From: Limnomonas spitsbergensis
Lineage: Eukaryota; Chlorophyta; Chlorophyceae; Chlamydomonadales
Direction: 5' to 3'
Assembly (NCBI GenBank): GCA_037349105.1
Contig: JAYJMM010000110.1
Location: forward strand, 3,162,001 to 3,226,000
Length of the DNA: 64,000 bases
Part shown: positions 22,490 to 33,100 of the stretch, piece after piece
Layout of the letters: each line of letters opens with the position of its first letter
Numbering within the stretch: the first letter of the stretch is position 1
Notes under the pieces: model-generated
Database searches by the model: none
Seen by the model: the letters and a program-made list of their open reading frames with translations, nothing else
Told to the model about the DNA's origin: nothing
Translations under genes and position numbers: made by a program

Positions 22490-25400
22490 CTACAGGGCCG
22501 CGACGCGCAAGGACAGCGCGCTGCTATACCCGACGGCCGTCCGTACTGCATCGGCAATGACGCCCCCCTCCTGCCCCCCTGCCGCCCTCCCGACCGGTCT
22601 TGGGCTGTTCGAGCCGGCAAGCAACTCATCCTGCTCCGCGCCTCCGCCTCCCGTTCCCGCGCCTCCGCTCTCTCCCCCATCCAGGTCCCAAAGCTCCTGC
22701 TGCGAGGGGGCGGCGGCTGCGGCGTCCGTGCTGCCCGACATAACGGCCAAGATGGCGCGGTGCGACAGCACGTAGCCGTAGACCGAGGACACCACCACCA
22801 GCACTAGGGTCAAGACGGTGGTCGTCACGTGCATTTCGCTGTTGTAACTGCAAGGCGGGAGGCAGGGGCAGGGTTTAGGTTCATAGGTCATGGGAGAAGG
22901 CATTGCATGCGAAAGAGTGGATCAAGGTGGAAGATAGGAACAGGTATGAACACCCAACCAAGAAACTTGATTTCCCTCAACCAATAAACCTGATTTACCA
23001 ATCCAACAAAACAAACCTGATTTCCCATACAGTAACCAACAAACCTGCTCTCCCCCCAACCAACAAACCTGATTTCCCAACCCAACAAAACAAACCTGAT
23101 CTCCCCCCTCGCCAGCGCCATGAGGTCCGTTGAGAGCGTCCCGATGTACACATACAGGCAGGTCCAGGGGATGGACGATATGCTGGAGGCCGTGGAGAAG
23201 ACGAGGAAGGAGACGGGCGTCAGAGCCAGTGCGTAGTTTAACACGTTGTACGGGAGGACTGGAGACAGACGCAGCAGGCACACCAGCCGCCACCTGAGGG
23301 ATCAGGGATTGGGGTCTAAGGTTTAGGGATCAGGGTCCAGTGCCACAGAGTGTGATTCAAAAGAAGCAGCAGGGACACCAACCGCCACCTGAGGGATCAA
23401 ATTTAGTGCCATCGAGTGTGGATTAACACGTTGTATGGAAGGACTGGCGACAGATGCAGCAGGTAGACCAGCCGCCACCTGAGTGAGGGTTTAGGGTTAA
23501 GGGTTAAGGGTTTAGTGCCACAGAGTGTGGTCCAATATATTGCACATGAGGACTGGCGACAGACGCAGCAGGCACACCAGCCGACACCTGAGTGAGGGCT
23601 GAGGGATCAGGGTTCAGGGTTCGGCGCCACAGAGTGTAGGTCCAATAATTGTATGGGAGGACCAGAGATCTGCACAGCATGATTTTTAGGGTTTAGGGTT
23701 AAGCATGGGAGGACCAGAGACTTGCACAGCAGGTAGACCGGCCGCACCCTTAATCAGGATCTGGGGTTTGTAGCATGAAGCACATACTCATGCGGTTGAT
23801 GGGTGAGATACCTTGCCATGTTTTGTGAAGGAACACATTTCCCCTGCCCCCCTCCCACTCACGCATCCCACAGAGGGTTTAGGGTTAAGGGTTTAGGGCA
23901 GGTACCTCTCCCCCCTCCCATGTTCTGTGCAGGTACACATCCCCCCTGGCCCCCTCCCACTCACGCATCGCGCTTGATCGCAGCGTCGATGGCGGGGAAC
24001 CCTGGCCACGTATTGTGTAGGTAAGTCTTGACAGAGGCGCGGAACAGGTAGCGCCCGAGCAGGAATGCGGCCGACTGGCCGACACACGTGGCGATCCAGG
24101 ACATAAGGAGCCCCGGCCAAAGCCCGTACAGGGCACCGCTGATCATCTGTGGGACAACAGCGGTTGGGATGACAGGTTTTGAAATTCAAATGCAAGCAGT
24201 CCCGAGTGGATATTCAGGACATGAGCAGCCCTGGCTTAAGTCCGTTTAGGTTTAGGGTTTTAGAGACCGCTGATTATCTGCGTGACAACAGCGGTTGAGA
24301 CATAGGGTTTCAAAATTCAAAATTAAACAGATCAGACGTGGATATTCAGGACATGAGTAGCCCTGGCCAAAGCCTATACAGGGCGCCGCTGATCATCCGC
24401 GAACAACAGTAGTTGAGACACCGGGTTTCCAATTCAATATCGAATCCAAACGGATCGGACGCGGGTATCCAGAACATTAGAGGACCGGTCCGAAGTCTGT
24501 ATAGGGCGCCGCTGATCATCTGCGGGGCAACAGCCGTTAAGATACCGGTATCGGGTTTTGAAATCCAACCGCTCACCACCTGTGGCACAACTGAGATCGA
24601 AATTGTGGAGCAAAATACAAATTCGAATTCAAAACGGCCGCCCCTTTGCACGCAGAATGACAGACTCCTTTATCATCTCTTACCCTGCATGCGAAGGAGC
24701 CGCAAACACGCACACGCACAACACAGGCGTTACGTGCTCATGCTGTACAGAAGGTTTGAAAGTGCGATAGGAAACTCATCAATCTCATGCATGAGGGGGA
24801 CAGCATGGTCGACTAATGGGCCATGACGGGAAGGTCAGGGCCATGCATGAGGGGACAGCATGGTCGACTATTGGGCCATGACGGGAAGGTCAGGGCCATG
24901 CATGAGGGGACAGCATGGTCGACTATTGGGCCATGACGGGAAGGTCAGGGCCATGCATGAGGGGACAGCATGGTCGACTATTGGGTCATGACGGGAAGGT
25001 CAGGGCCATACATGAGGGGACAGCATGGTCGACTATTGGGCCATGACGGGAAGGTCAGGGCCATGCATGAGGGGACAGCATGGTCGACTATTGGGTCATG
25101 ACGGGAAGGTCGGGGCCATGCATGCCAGCATGCGGTACAATATCTCATCCCTAGGACTAGTATCTCATCCCTAGGGCTAGTACAGGTATCAATGTACTTC
25201 AATAACGATAGCCCATAAACGCGTATGGAGAAAACTCATGTACGCACAAAGGTCCAAACCACTTGTGCGAGCATGCGGTTGGAATTGCGAATATCATGGC
25301 TAGATAATATGGCTAAAATTGAGAATATCAGGCATGCGATGCGATCATGCACCAGGGCGCTGACTAGTCCATTGCTCAGCCCCATTGGAGGTAACCCCGA

Positions 25401-26239
25401 CTTATATCCACAGCGACCAACGCATGGTCATGGAAGCCCGAAAAGCAGAGTAACGGTGCGGACGCGGCCTAGGCCCATGCCGCGCTGTTTCCTTAACCTT
25501 CACACCCCTGCAGGACGTAGTTTTCTCCCTTTCTTTCGGCCCAACAAGCCCACAATGGTCGATGCATGCCGGCCTTCCCAGGCTTCCCACATGGAGGCAA
25601 ACTAGCCCTTGCATCAACCCTAAAGGAATCCAACCGACGCTAGCCTATGCATGGCCATGTCCACCAATCCTTCCACTAAGATCCATGCAGGTTCATGTCG
25701 ACCAGTCCTCCCAATGCGGTCCATGCATGGTCATGCATGCCAGCCCTCCCATGCCAGATCGCGCACATGCAGATAAAGTAGAGCTTTGATCAGCCGTAGG
25801 TGAGTTTCAGCCCAGACAAGCTTATTTTAAATTCAACGTCCCTGAACCTCCTGAACCTTTAGAAAGAGGCTGAATGGGAGGATGCGTAGGCGATGTACAC
25901 ACCTCTCCCCTCTCCAAGCTGCTCCTCCCCCTGCATGCCCCTGCACTCCCCTGCCCTCCCCCTGCACGCCCCCCTTCCACCACCACCCCTCACCTGCATT
26001 ATCATGCAAGGGAACAGCAGGACCACGGACAGTGCGTAGCTTGCGACCCAGAGGTGCGCTGCGCCCCATGGGTCCCCCTTGACCATGAGGAGGAAGGCTT
26101 GCATGGTGTGGGCGTCGATGTGCAGGTAAGTGACAGCTGCGAGCGCCAGGAAAGTGAACAGTAGAAGCAGCCGGCCGATGCCGAAGCCGTTGAGGCAGTT
26201 GAGCACGGGAGAGGCATCGCTCCGAGCTAGCAGCGTCAT
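22490..26239 (-). CDS. TVP38/TMEM64-family membrane protein (VTT domain), four exons, 327 aa
   Basis: Exons on the minus strand: 26,239-25,994 (ATG start, ends CAG|GTGAGG), 24,146-23,965 (ACAG|ATG to GC|GTGAGT), 23,293-23,096 (CTCAG|GTGG to ATCAG|GTTTGT) and 22,847-22,490 (TTGCAG|TTAC to TAG). All three junctions keep phase (0, 2, 2), and the total is 984 nt. Residues 23-40 and 65-81 are hydrophobic helices. The core has GALYGLWPGLLMSW (86-99), GQSAAFLLGRYLFR (105-118), LRLSPVLPYNVLNYAL (150-165) and a YVYIGTL stretch, the hallmark order of the VTT/SNARE-associated family. A further helix begins at about residue 215; the tail is Ala/Gly-rich and probably disordered. Relatives act in endomembranes, with lipid-scramblase or trafficking roles reported; the substrate here is unknown. 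Length is typical. A TGTAA, the chlorophyte poly(A) signal, lies about 265 bp past the stop (minus, 22,222-22,226), though this could be chance. Confidence 0.9.
22985..23100 (-). repeat. Tandem array of the exon-3 splice donor
   Basis: The donor of TVP38 exon 3 (ATCAG|GTTTGT on the minus strand) is repeated about five times at 26-27-bp spacing at the start of the intron, with spacers such as TTGGTTGGGG. Several copies keep a usable GT. Confidence 0.85.
23300..23760 (-). repeat. Tandem copies of the exon-3 acceptor and 5' exon
   Basis: The segment spanning the exon-3 start (GACAGACGCAGCAGGCACAC, CAGCCGCCACCTGAG on the plus strand) recurs at about 23,350-23,400, 23,424-23,492, 23,533-23,607 and, less complete, 23,643-23,690 and 23,703-23,760. 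The copies include decayed exon sequence and are separated by GGTTTAGGGTT-type telomere-like text. Confidence 0.85.
23815..23880 (-). repeat. Copy of the exon-2 donor region
   Basis: CCCTCCCACTCACGCATC with a preceding CCATGTTTTGTG resembles the true exon-2 donor flank at 23,925-23,970. It is separated from it by GGTTTAGGGTTAAGGGTTTA. Confidence 0.7.
24205..24570 (-). pseudogene. Three tandem decayed copies of TVP38 exon 2 5' end
   Basis: Units at about 24,207-24,325, 24,338-24,442 and 24,461-24,570 repeat the acceptor and first ~20 codons of exon 2. The second and third still read MISGALYRL on the minus strand, against MISGALYGL in the real exon. In the first copy the middle is replaced by TTTAGGTTTAGGGTTTTAG (about 24,246-24,264). 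All lie inside intron 1. Confidence 0.85.
24795..25130 (+). repeat. 55-bp minisatellite in TVP38 intron 1
   Basis: About six near-identical 55-bp units containing GGGGACAGCATGGTCGACTA and CCATGACGGGAAGGTCAGG. Confidence 0.95.
25131..25440. other. Intronic, no feature seen
   Basis: Part of TVP38 intron 1; short CTAGNACTAGTATC duplication at about 25,141-25,185. Confidence 0.4.
25448..25540 (+). mobile_element. Dispersed repeat R2, diverged copy
   Basis: GCGCTGTTTCCTTAACC and GCAGGACGTAGTTTTC match the R2 family, best seen at 45,996-46,075, 46,138-46,215 and 56,513-56,600. Confidence 0.6.
25541..25990. other. Intronic, repeat-like CATGCATGG sequence
   Basis: 5' part of TVP38 intron 1. Loose repeats of GGTCCATGCANGTTCATG type and a C-rich stretch before exon 1. 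No exon seen. Confidence 0.4.
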
Positions 26240-26767
26240 TCAAACATGGGACATGGGGAGGAGGCCGGGAGGAAGAGGTGCCGGACGGCGTTCGTTCGAA
26301 AAGGACACCGCGCAGGCCGAAGATGAATGCGCTGTTTTTTGTGTGTTTGCGGAGGTGTTTGCCGAAGAAAGCTGCTCGCCACTCCCGAGGCTTGCTGCTT
26401 CTGGGCGGATCCGCGGGCGCGGATTTGGATCTCGAAGACTCGCAGTGCGTCAATCTGGATCGTTCAAATCAACGCAATTGCTGCTGCTGCTAATGCTGCT
26501 CCTGTTGCTGAGGCTTGAGTCGCCCTCGTCGGTATGGGGGAGAGTCGTGGTCGTAATCTTCCGTCCTCTGAGGTTCACACTTTATCTTATTACAACTTGC
26601 TTTTCGTCTGCGCTGCTGGCAACCGGATTACAACTTCCAGGGCGGGTTACAGCAAACATCATGAAGCATACGGTTGAGGGCATGCGAACACTGGCTGCAT
26701 CCTTTCAGCTTTTCAAGCCATAGTCTAGTTTGGCCAGTTCAGTCACCCGGGCCATCCCGGTACCTGT
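26240..26767. other. Upstream region of the TVP38-like gene
   Basis: Probable promoter/5' UTR interval of the minus-strand gene. Contains a CTG-rich microsatellite (about 26,479-26,515). No TATA-like element could be assigned. Confidence 0.4.
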
Positions 26768-27010
26768 CGAAGACGTTACACTCCTGAGCCATGCTCAAAA
26801 AGGCTCGGCCGCGAGGGCGCCTAACTAAAGAGTTGGGAGAAGGAACCAAAAATAAACATGGGGGAAGGTTGGGTTGGGACAATGTGTAAAAGTGGGAAAT
26901 AAAGCGATGGGACAGACAAAAGGTTGAAAAAGAAAGACAAAGGAAGGTCCAGCCTCTGAAAACGTGAAAACGCGAAAACGCCTCAACGATTTATACCACG
27001 TCTTCCGTAA
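26768..27010 (-). mobile_element. Dispersed repeat R1, long copy
   Basis: Landmarks in order: GACGTTACACTCCTGAG, GGCTCGGCCGCGAGGGCGCC, CTAACTAAAGAGTTGGGAG, a purine-rich arm, GGTCCAGCCTCTGAAAACG and CGCCTCAACGATTTATACCA. It forms an inverted pair with 28,495-28,860. Confidence 0.8.
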
Positions 27011-28320
27011 AAGGCAGGGCATCCCACCCAAGCCTGCCCCGGTATAACTTGAAGATGTTTCTAGCACCGTTTGGAGGACCTGCCCATCCCCACTCCCGAA
27101 GTTGATCATGCACGCTGGGGCATTGAAAGCATGCACGCAACGCGTCCTCCACATGCACGCCATTCCCCTAGCCCAACTTCGCTGGCAGCACCGTCTGTCA
27201 CGCTGCTGAACACTGCGCCGTCCTCTAGTGTCAGCCGTTTTGACGGCGCCAATCAAGCGGCAGCCAGTGCAATGCTTAATGCAAGCCCCATTTGTCTCTC
27301 TCATCACAAAAAAGCCCGAAGTGTCATAATTTCCGTTTATCATGTCGTGAACAAATGATGTTCTGGTTACATAAATTGGTGCGGAAATCATGTTGACGTT
27401 GCATTTAATTGTTCGGGAATCAAGTTAAGGCTGGCTGCTATAGACGCAATTTTCTCTCGAAATCCAGAATTTATTGTGCATTAAATTTTACTCACTGAAC
27501 TGAGTGGTTCACGCCCTGGTGACACTGCCTTCGATACTTGGTTTGGTTACGCCAGTCACTGTAGCGAGCCAACGGTACGATTACTATTACCGTAATTTTT
27601 GTGCAAGGCACTGTTTGCTGCCAAAATGGGCGCACGAGAAAGAGCAAAATCTCGCGAGCCTATAGAAACGTGTAGGGTCCGTTGCGTGCAGTGGGCGAGA
27701 CGTATGACCTACGGGTATGGTTTCCGGCACTGAAACGGCTTTTCGAAAACGGGGCCGTTCGCTGCCAAAATAGGCTAGCCAGAAAGGGCGCATTTTCCGA
27801 TTTTTTCGGTGACAGTTACGCCAGTCCCGTGGCCGGAGCGCGAACCTCGATCCTGATGGGCGGGACAGGGAAGGGTGCATGAAGCCGAATGCTGACGTTT
27901 CGGGCCCCAACGGCCCGAAATCGCGAGGCCGGTGCCTGGCCTCACGATTTCATGTGGCCTGAAACCGGCCAGAGTGATCTTCTCCATACCCCAGAGGGTT
28001 CGGATCTTGATGCTTCACCTAGCGCTAGCTAAAGGCACCGTGTCTAGAAATAACGAGTCGCTTTGTTTGCACATTGCAATGCTCATGTTCCTTGCGTCGG
28101 AGGTCGGCCGTTCGGGGAAGATGCTTGCTGACGTGTCGAACGCTAAATCACAATCGAAGCTGTCGACATGTCAAACGCTAAATCACGCGACCCCTGCCGA
28201 AGTCCGGCGGCGGGAACAAGCAAGGCTCATACGAAGGCTGGCGTACAAGATGTTTTGGTGGGTGAACTAGCTATCCTTTCTTTCCCCTTATGCCCTCTCC
28301 CTTCATTTTCCTAGCTGTTT
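27011..28320. other. Probable decayed element between R1 copies; no recognised gene
   Basis: A diverged internal duplication: TTACGCCAGTCACTG (27,548) with TTACGCCAGTCCCG (27,814), and GCTGCCAAAATGGGCGCA (27,620) with GCTGCCAAAATAGGC (27,759). A minus frame 27,587-27,910 is open (FWLAYFGSERPRF and FCSFSCAHFGSKQC repeat-like) but matches nothing I recognise. Confidence 0.4.
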
Positions 28321-28380
28321 TTTTGTTTGCCGACGTGGCCAAGCTTCATTTCAGCATGGCCCAGAGGTGTAATGTCAATT
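28320..28380 (+). mobile_element. Dispersed repeat R1, variant short copy
   Basis: TTGCCGACGTGGCCAAGC followed by GGCCCAGAGGTGTAATGTCA; same variant class as 42,070-42,125. Confidence 0.65.
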
Positions 28381-28494
28381 ACTTGGATTCGAATGGATAT
28401 CAGTTCATGATACGCTCCGTTTTTAGGATTACGGTATGAGACCGAGCATAACGAGTGTGGTCTGAAAGGCTCACTGCTTCTCACATGGTGCATG

Positions 28495-28860
28495 CGTCGG
28501 TGGGATGCCCTGGCCTTTGTGCACGACGTGGTAGATATCGTTGAGGCGTAGACATTTTCAGAGGTTGGAACTTTATTTTTATTTTGTTTCCCTAGCCGTT
28601 TGTTTTGTCCCTCCCACTTTTTCCAGCTCCTTTATGTTGTCCTACCCCCCTCTGTGTTCCTTCCATCTTTCCTGCCTCCCAACTCTTTAGTTACGGTAGG
28701 CGCTCCGGACGGTCGGGCTTGGGCCCGCCAAAAAATAACCTTCCCGACAAAAAAACGGCTACTTGGCTACCCCCCGGCCCTTCCCTGCACGCAGCCGAGC
28801 CTTTTTTGAGCTGGTCCCAGAGGTGTAATGTCATTGACATGGTGCAGGGCCCAGAGGTGT
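28495..28860 (+). mobile_element. Dispersed repeat R1, long copy (inverted to 26.8 kb)
   Basis: Reads GTGGGATGCCCTGGCCTTTG, TTGAGGCGTAGACATTTTCA, GAGGTTGGAAC, a pyrimidine arm, CCAACTCTTTAGTTACG, then the core box CCCAGAGGTGTAATGTCATT. Confidence 0.8.
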
Positions 28861-28975
28861 AACGTCATTAACACGGTGTCACGGTGCATGGCTCAGAGGT
28901 GTTAAGTCATTAACACGCCAACACGGTGTAGGGCGGCCCAGAAGTGTAACGTCATTAACACGGTGCAAAACAAAA
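28808..28975 (+). repeat. Tandem copies of the R1 core box
   Basis: Four copies of CCAGAGGTGTAACGTCATT (with variants) separated by GACACGGTG-type spacers at about 34-56 bp. Confidence 0.8.
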
Positions 28976-29640
28976 TGAATCTTTGCTGCATGATGTCATG
29001 GGTATGAACCCAGTTGTCGCTCTCCCTCCTGGTAGGGTTGTCTGGTACAGCCCTACCGGTCTCAGCATGGAGCTCAGATGATGTCTCGGGTAACAGACTG
29101 AGAGTCAGTTTCTGTTTTCGGTTGCTGAAGCTACAATCCTGCCACAAACATCATCATGGAAAGTCATACCTGAAATCTCTGCGTTAAATGGACCATGTTG
29201 CCGTCTCATTCGGCACGATTGTTTCACTAGTGAAAGGCCGGGCCATTATCTGTGTCGGTGGTCCGCTCCTTCAGTCCTTGCTTCACCACCACTCGTGCTG
29301 ACCAAGCACTTTAACCCGCTGACTCTCAGTTGTAGCCTTCCAAGGAGATCGATTCGAGCGAAATAAACATAGCGTCTCGCTTCAATACCCTCTCTGTAAT
29401 TCCTTCGTCGAGCTCGAAGTGGATTCAGCAGGACCTTCAGGCTGTTGGGAACCTCACAAGGAGGAGCCTCGCCCGAAGATGCGGCTCAATGTCGATTTTT
29501 TTCCTTTTGTTCCATCCTGTAACTCGTTGTCTTTTTCATATAGTTCCCTTTCACTCCTAACCAGAAAGTTCAACGCCCACGCGACCGAGCATATAGATAT
29601 GTGAGCAGGCAGGGCCCAGCAGTGAGTGGTGCGCAACTTC
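28976..29640. other. No recognisable feature
   Basis: Short frames only; a partial R1-like CAACGCCCACGCGACCGAGC at about 29,571-29,590. No supported exon. Confidence 0.4.
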
Positions 29641-29649
29641 ATTCATCCA

Positions 29650-30200
29650 GGTGCGGCATCCACTCCGAGTGTCAGTTGGCATGCATGAACACCAAGTGTC
29701 AGTTGGAATGCACACACTCACATTGTCAGTTGGCATGCTTCCACTCTGAGTGTCAGTTGGCATGCTTCCACTCCGAGTGTCAGTTGGCATGCATCAACAC
29801 CAAGTGTCAGGTGGCATGCACACACTCGCATTGCCAGTTGGCATGCATCAACGCCAAGTGTCAGGTGGCATGCACACACTCCCATTGCCAGTTGGCATGC
29901 ATCAACGCCAAGTGTCAGGTGGCATGCACACACTCGCATTGCCAGTTGGCATGCATCAACGCCAAGTGTCAGGTGGCATGCACACACTCGCATTGCCAGT
30001 TGGCATGCTTCCACTTAAGAGTGTCAGGTGGCATGCACACACTCGCATTGCCAGTTGGCATGCATCAACGCCAAGTGTCAGGTGGCATGCACACACTCGC
30101 ATTGCCAGTTGGCATGCATCAACGCCAAGTGTCAGGTGGCATGCACACACTCGCATTGCCAGTTGGCATGCTTCCACTTAGAGTGTCAGGTGGTATGTCA
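29650..30200 (+). repeat. 54-bp minisatellite with Cys/His-rich open frame
   Basis: About ten 54-bp units built of two related 27-mers containing GTGTCAGGTGGCATGCACAC and CCAGTTGGCATGCATCAACG. As 54 is divisible by three, a plus frame 29,601-30,266 stays open and reads CTHSHCQLACINAKCQVA over and over. Other frames and the minus strand are also open, which argues for minisatellite rather than gene. Cys/His spacing does not match a known zinc finger. Confidence 0.85.
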
Positions 30201-30684
30201 GTGTTTCCTTTTGTGCGCACCAGGCCACCATTGCTGCCAGGCATTCATTACTGGGCCGGGATGTAGCTAAATTGTAGGTTAAGTGTGCTCTTAGAAACAC
30301 GTGGGTGCCTGCCAACTGTTCAAACTGAATAAACCACCCTCTGTTGTTTGAGGCAGGTCTAGGTCTTCAGGGCTATTCGGTTCGCCTCGGAAATAATCGC
30401 ATTGGTAAAAACATGTAGTATAGTACTCATTTGTAGGTGAATGTACACCATGATTCCCACTGAGAAAAGAACCCATGTCGGATCTAGCACGGCAGAGCTG
30501 GCAAGTGGTCATGGGTCATCACTGTTTTTTCAGGGTGCTTTGGATACAACTCAGCTACAGCATGGGTGCTTTAGCTACAAGCCAGCCACATCACTGCCCG
30601 GCCAGGGCGCCTGTTGTAGCAAGCCCTGCATCTCAGGCCAGTAAGGCCACCGACTGTAGGCCAGTCAAGGTTTGGTCCCTTGCA
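30201..30684. other. Repeat-derived spacer, no gene seen
   Basis: Contains GCTACAAGCCAGCCAC and CTGTAGGCCAGTCAAGG dispersed motifs leading into the next array. Confidence 0.4.
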
Positions 30685-31475
30685 GGCCCAGTGGCGGCTG
30701 ACCAGCTAAACCCCAAACCCTAAACCCATGCAGTCCCAGTGGCGGCTGACCAGCTTAACCCTAAACCCTAAACCCCTGCAGTCCCAGTGGCGGCTGACCA
30801 GCTTAACCCCAAACCCTAAACCCATGCAGACCCAGTGGCGGCTGACCAGCTTAACCCCAAACCCTAAACCCATGCAGACCCAGTGGCGGCTGACCAGCTA
30901 AACCCTAAATCCTAAACCCATGCAGTCCCAGTGGCGGCTGACCAGCTAAACCCTACATCCTAAACCCATGCAGTCCCAGTGGCGGCTGACCAGCTAAACC
31001 CTAAATCCTAAACCTATGCAGTCCCAGTGGCGGCTGACCAGCTTAACCCTAAACCCTAAACCCATGCAGACCCAGTGGCGGCTGACCAGCTTAACCCCAA
31101 ACCCTAAACCCATGCAGTCCCAGTGGCGGCTGACCAGCTTAACCCTAAACCCTAAACCCATGCAGTCCCAGTGGCGGCTGACCAGCTAAACCCTAAATCC
31201 TTAACCCATGCAGTCCCAGTGGCGGCTGACCAGCTTAACCCCAAACCCTAAACCCATGCAGACCCAGTGGCGGCTGACCAGCTAAACCCCAAATCCTAAA
31301 CCCATGCAGACCCAGTGGCGGCTGACCAGCTTAACCCTAAATCCTAAACCCATGCAGACCCAGTGGCGGCTGACCAGCTAAACCCTAAATCCTAAACCCA
31401 TGCAGACCCAGTGGCAGCTGACCAGCTTAACCCTAAATCCTAAACCGTTTACCCATGCAGGCCCTGTGACGGCTG
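30685..31475 (+). repeat. 47-48-bp minisatellite with telomere-like and acceptor-like core
   Basis: About sixteen units: CCCAGTGGCGGCTGACCAG then CTTAACCCTAAACCCTAAAC then CCATGCAG. Each unit has a CCCTAAA telomere-like stretch followed by a TGCAG that looks like a 3' splice site. The last unit is diverged (GGCCCTGTGACGGCTGGCCA). Confidence 0.95.
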
Positions 31476-31536
31476 GCCAGCGGCATGCCAAAGGTGGTCT
31501 GGTGCGCAAGAAAACAAAAGAAGCTCTGGTGGTCAG

Positions 31537-31765
31537 ACTGTCTCCCCCTGCCCAATCTCCAGCACTTAGACCGATACTGATGACTCGACGCGACGAGATG
31601 TGGAGCCCTGACTCACTGATGAGTGGATGTAATCAGTGCAACGCTACTGGTCAGACTGTCTCCCACTGCCTTATGTACAGCACTCAAAGAGATACCGATG
31701 AGGGATGACTCATGCGACGAGATGTGGAGCCCTGACTCACTGATGAACGGACGTCATCAGTGCAA
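31537..31765 (+). repeat. ~112-bp tandem duplication
   Basis: GACGAGATGTGGAGCCCTGA plus flanks (GGTCAGACTGTCTCCC, ATCAGTGCAACGC) occurs twice, at about 31,537-31,648 and 31,649-31,765. Confidence 0.75.
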
Positions 31766-32640
31766 CGCACAGGTGGAGAGCGCCCAGTGAGGCTGCCTTC
31801 CACCACCGCACAGCTTACAGCCCCTGTCGAGCACCACCAAACTGACCAAAGGACAAGTAAAGCATGAAGGCAGGAACCCTCCACTAGCAGATGACCGCAC
31901 AGCTTACATGTATCTCTCCCCTCTGTGGAGCACCACCGCCCTGACTAATGGAAAAGTCAATGGCATTACACCTCTGGGCCGTGCTCTAGAAGGCTTGGCC
32001 GCGTGGGTGCCTAACTACAGGGTTGGGAGGAAAGAACAAAACAAACACAAGGGGGGCAGAAAAAAGGAACGGGTGGGATATCCACACTGACCAATGGACG
32101 AGTAAAGCAAGGAGGAAGGAATCCACCATCAGCACAGGATCGCACAGCTTAATAGTTATATTTGAATATCTCCCTTCTGTGGACTTGATAGGTGCAGATG
32201 CTGTTGGAGCAGCCACATTATCTGTGGGAGGATAGCCATCATGCCCGGAAGCATACCGCATGTATTGTACTGAATGGGATGTAATGCAGGGGTTGTACTC
32301 CAGAGATGCACAGCTTACATGTATGTGCCCTTTGCTCCTGGCCTTTTGGGAGTATGATGCATGGTGATATCAGCAATATCCATCTTAGTCTTCGTCTTCA
32401 TTGTCGCCTTGGACATCAACCGTAACATCCTTTACCCCGTAATATCCTTTACCCCTTTACCAAAGGCTACCGCTCCTCTAAATCTCTGTTACAGAGTAGG
32501 TGCATTGTCCGGGATGTTGCACCCCGTGTCACCCCTCACACTGCCTCTCCTTTTTTGGGGGGGGGTGTGTTCCTTCTCCTTTGTTTTCCTCTCTATCTGT
32601 TTCCTCACTTGCCTTCAGTTTCCACTGCCAAATCCTCTGT
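31766..32640. other. Repeat-derived, no gene seen
   Basis: A diverged duplication of GTAAAGCATGAAGGCAGGAA to CTCCCCTCTGTGGA (about 31,856-31,930 and 32,100-32,185), with an R1 copy between. Confidence 0.5.
31962..32035 (-). mobile_element. Dispersed repeat R1
   Basis: Minus-strand core: AATGGCATTACACCTCTGGG, then AGGCTTGGCCGCGTGGGTGC and CCTAACTACAGGGTTGGGAG in plus orientation. Confidence 0.75.
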
Positions 32641-32706
32641 TGGGCGCTATGGGCGCCCATGCGGCCAAGCTTTTGAGCATAGCCCAGAGGTGTAACGTCA
32701 TTGACC
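32640..32706 (+). mobile_element. Dispersed repeat R1
   Basis: GGGCGCCCATGCGGCCAAGC followed by CCAGAGGTGTAACGTCATT. Confidence 0.75.
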
Positions 32707-33027
32707 CGTGTGAGGCTGATAGGGTAAGTCCAGCTACTGGGGCTTTGAGTAGAGAATTGACAGCTTCTTTTTGTGTGCTAGCTTTTTCTCTAGGTTTGAG
32801 CAATTTACTGTTACGGGTGTTTCAAGGCATTTCATACATTGCAATCACAATGTAACTAACTGTAAACCAGAAGTTGGTTACGGTGCAAATACCTGAATTT
32901 CGTTACTCATGACAGTTCAATGACGATTCTTTTTTAATGTGGTGTTTTTTGTGCGCTTTAATCCAGCATGTCATGTTACGCCCAAGTCCCTTTTACGGCA
33001 TCGGAGCCACCGTCTTTTTCATGGCGC

Positions 33028-33100
33028 TTAAGCTACAGCTCAGCTACAGCTCAGCTACAGCTCAGCTACAGCTCAGCTACAGCTCAGCTACAGCTCAGCA
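33028..33100 (+). repeat. 11-bp minisatellite AGCTACAGCTC
   Basis: About six to seven perfect units. Each overlaps the PvuII-like palindrome AGCT. Confidence 0.9.

Noticed and set aside
26825..27391. A 188-codon minus frame over the R1 copy
   Set aside because: It runs through the purine arm of a dispersed repeat, has no recognised domain and no splice support.
29650..30200. A zinc-finger repeat gene
   Set aside because: Cys/His spacing fits no known finger and every frame of the 54-bp unit is open.
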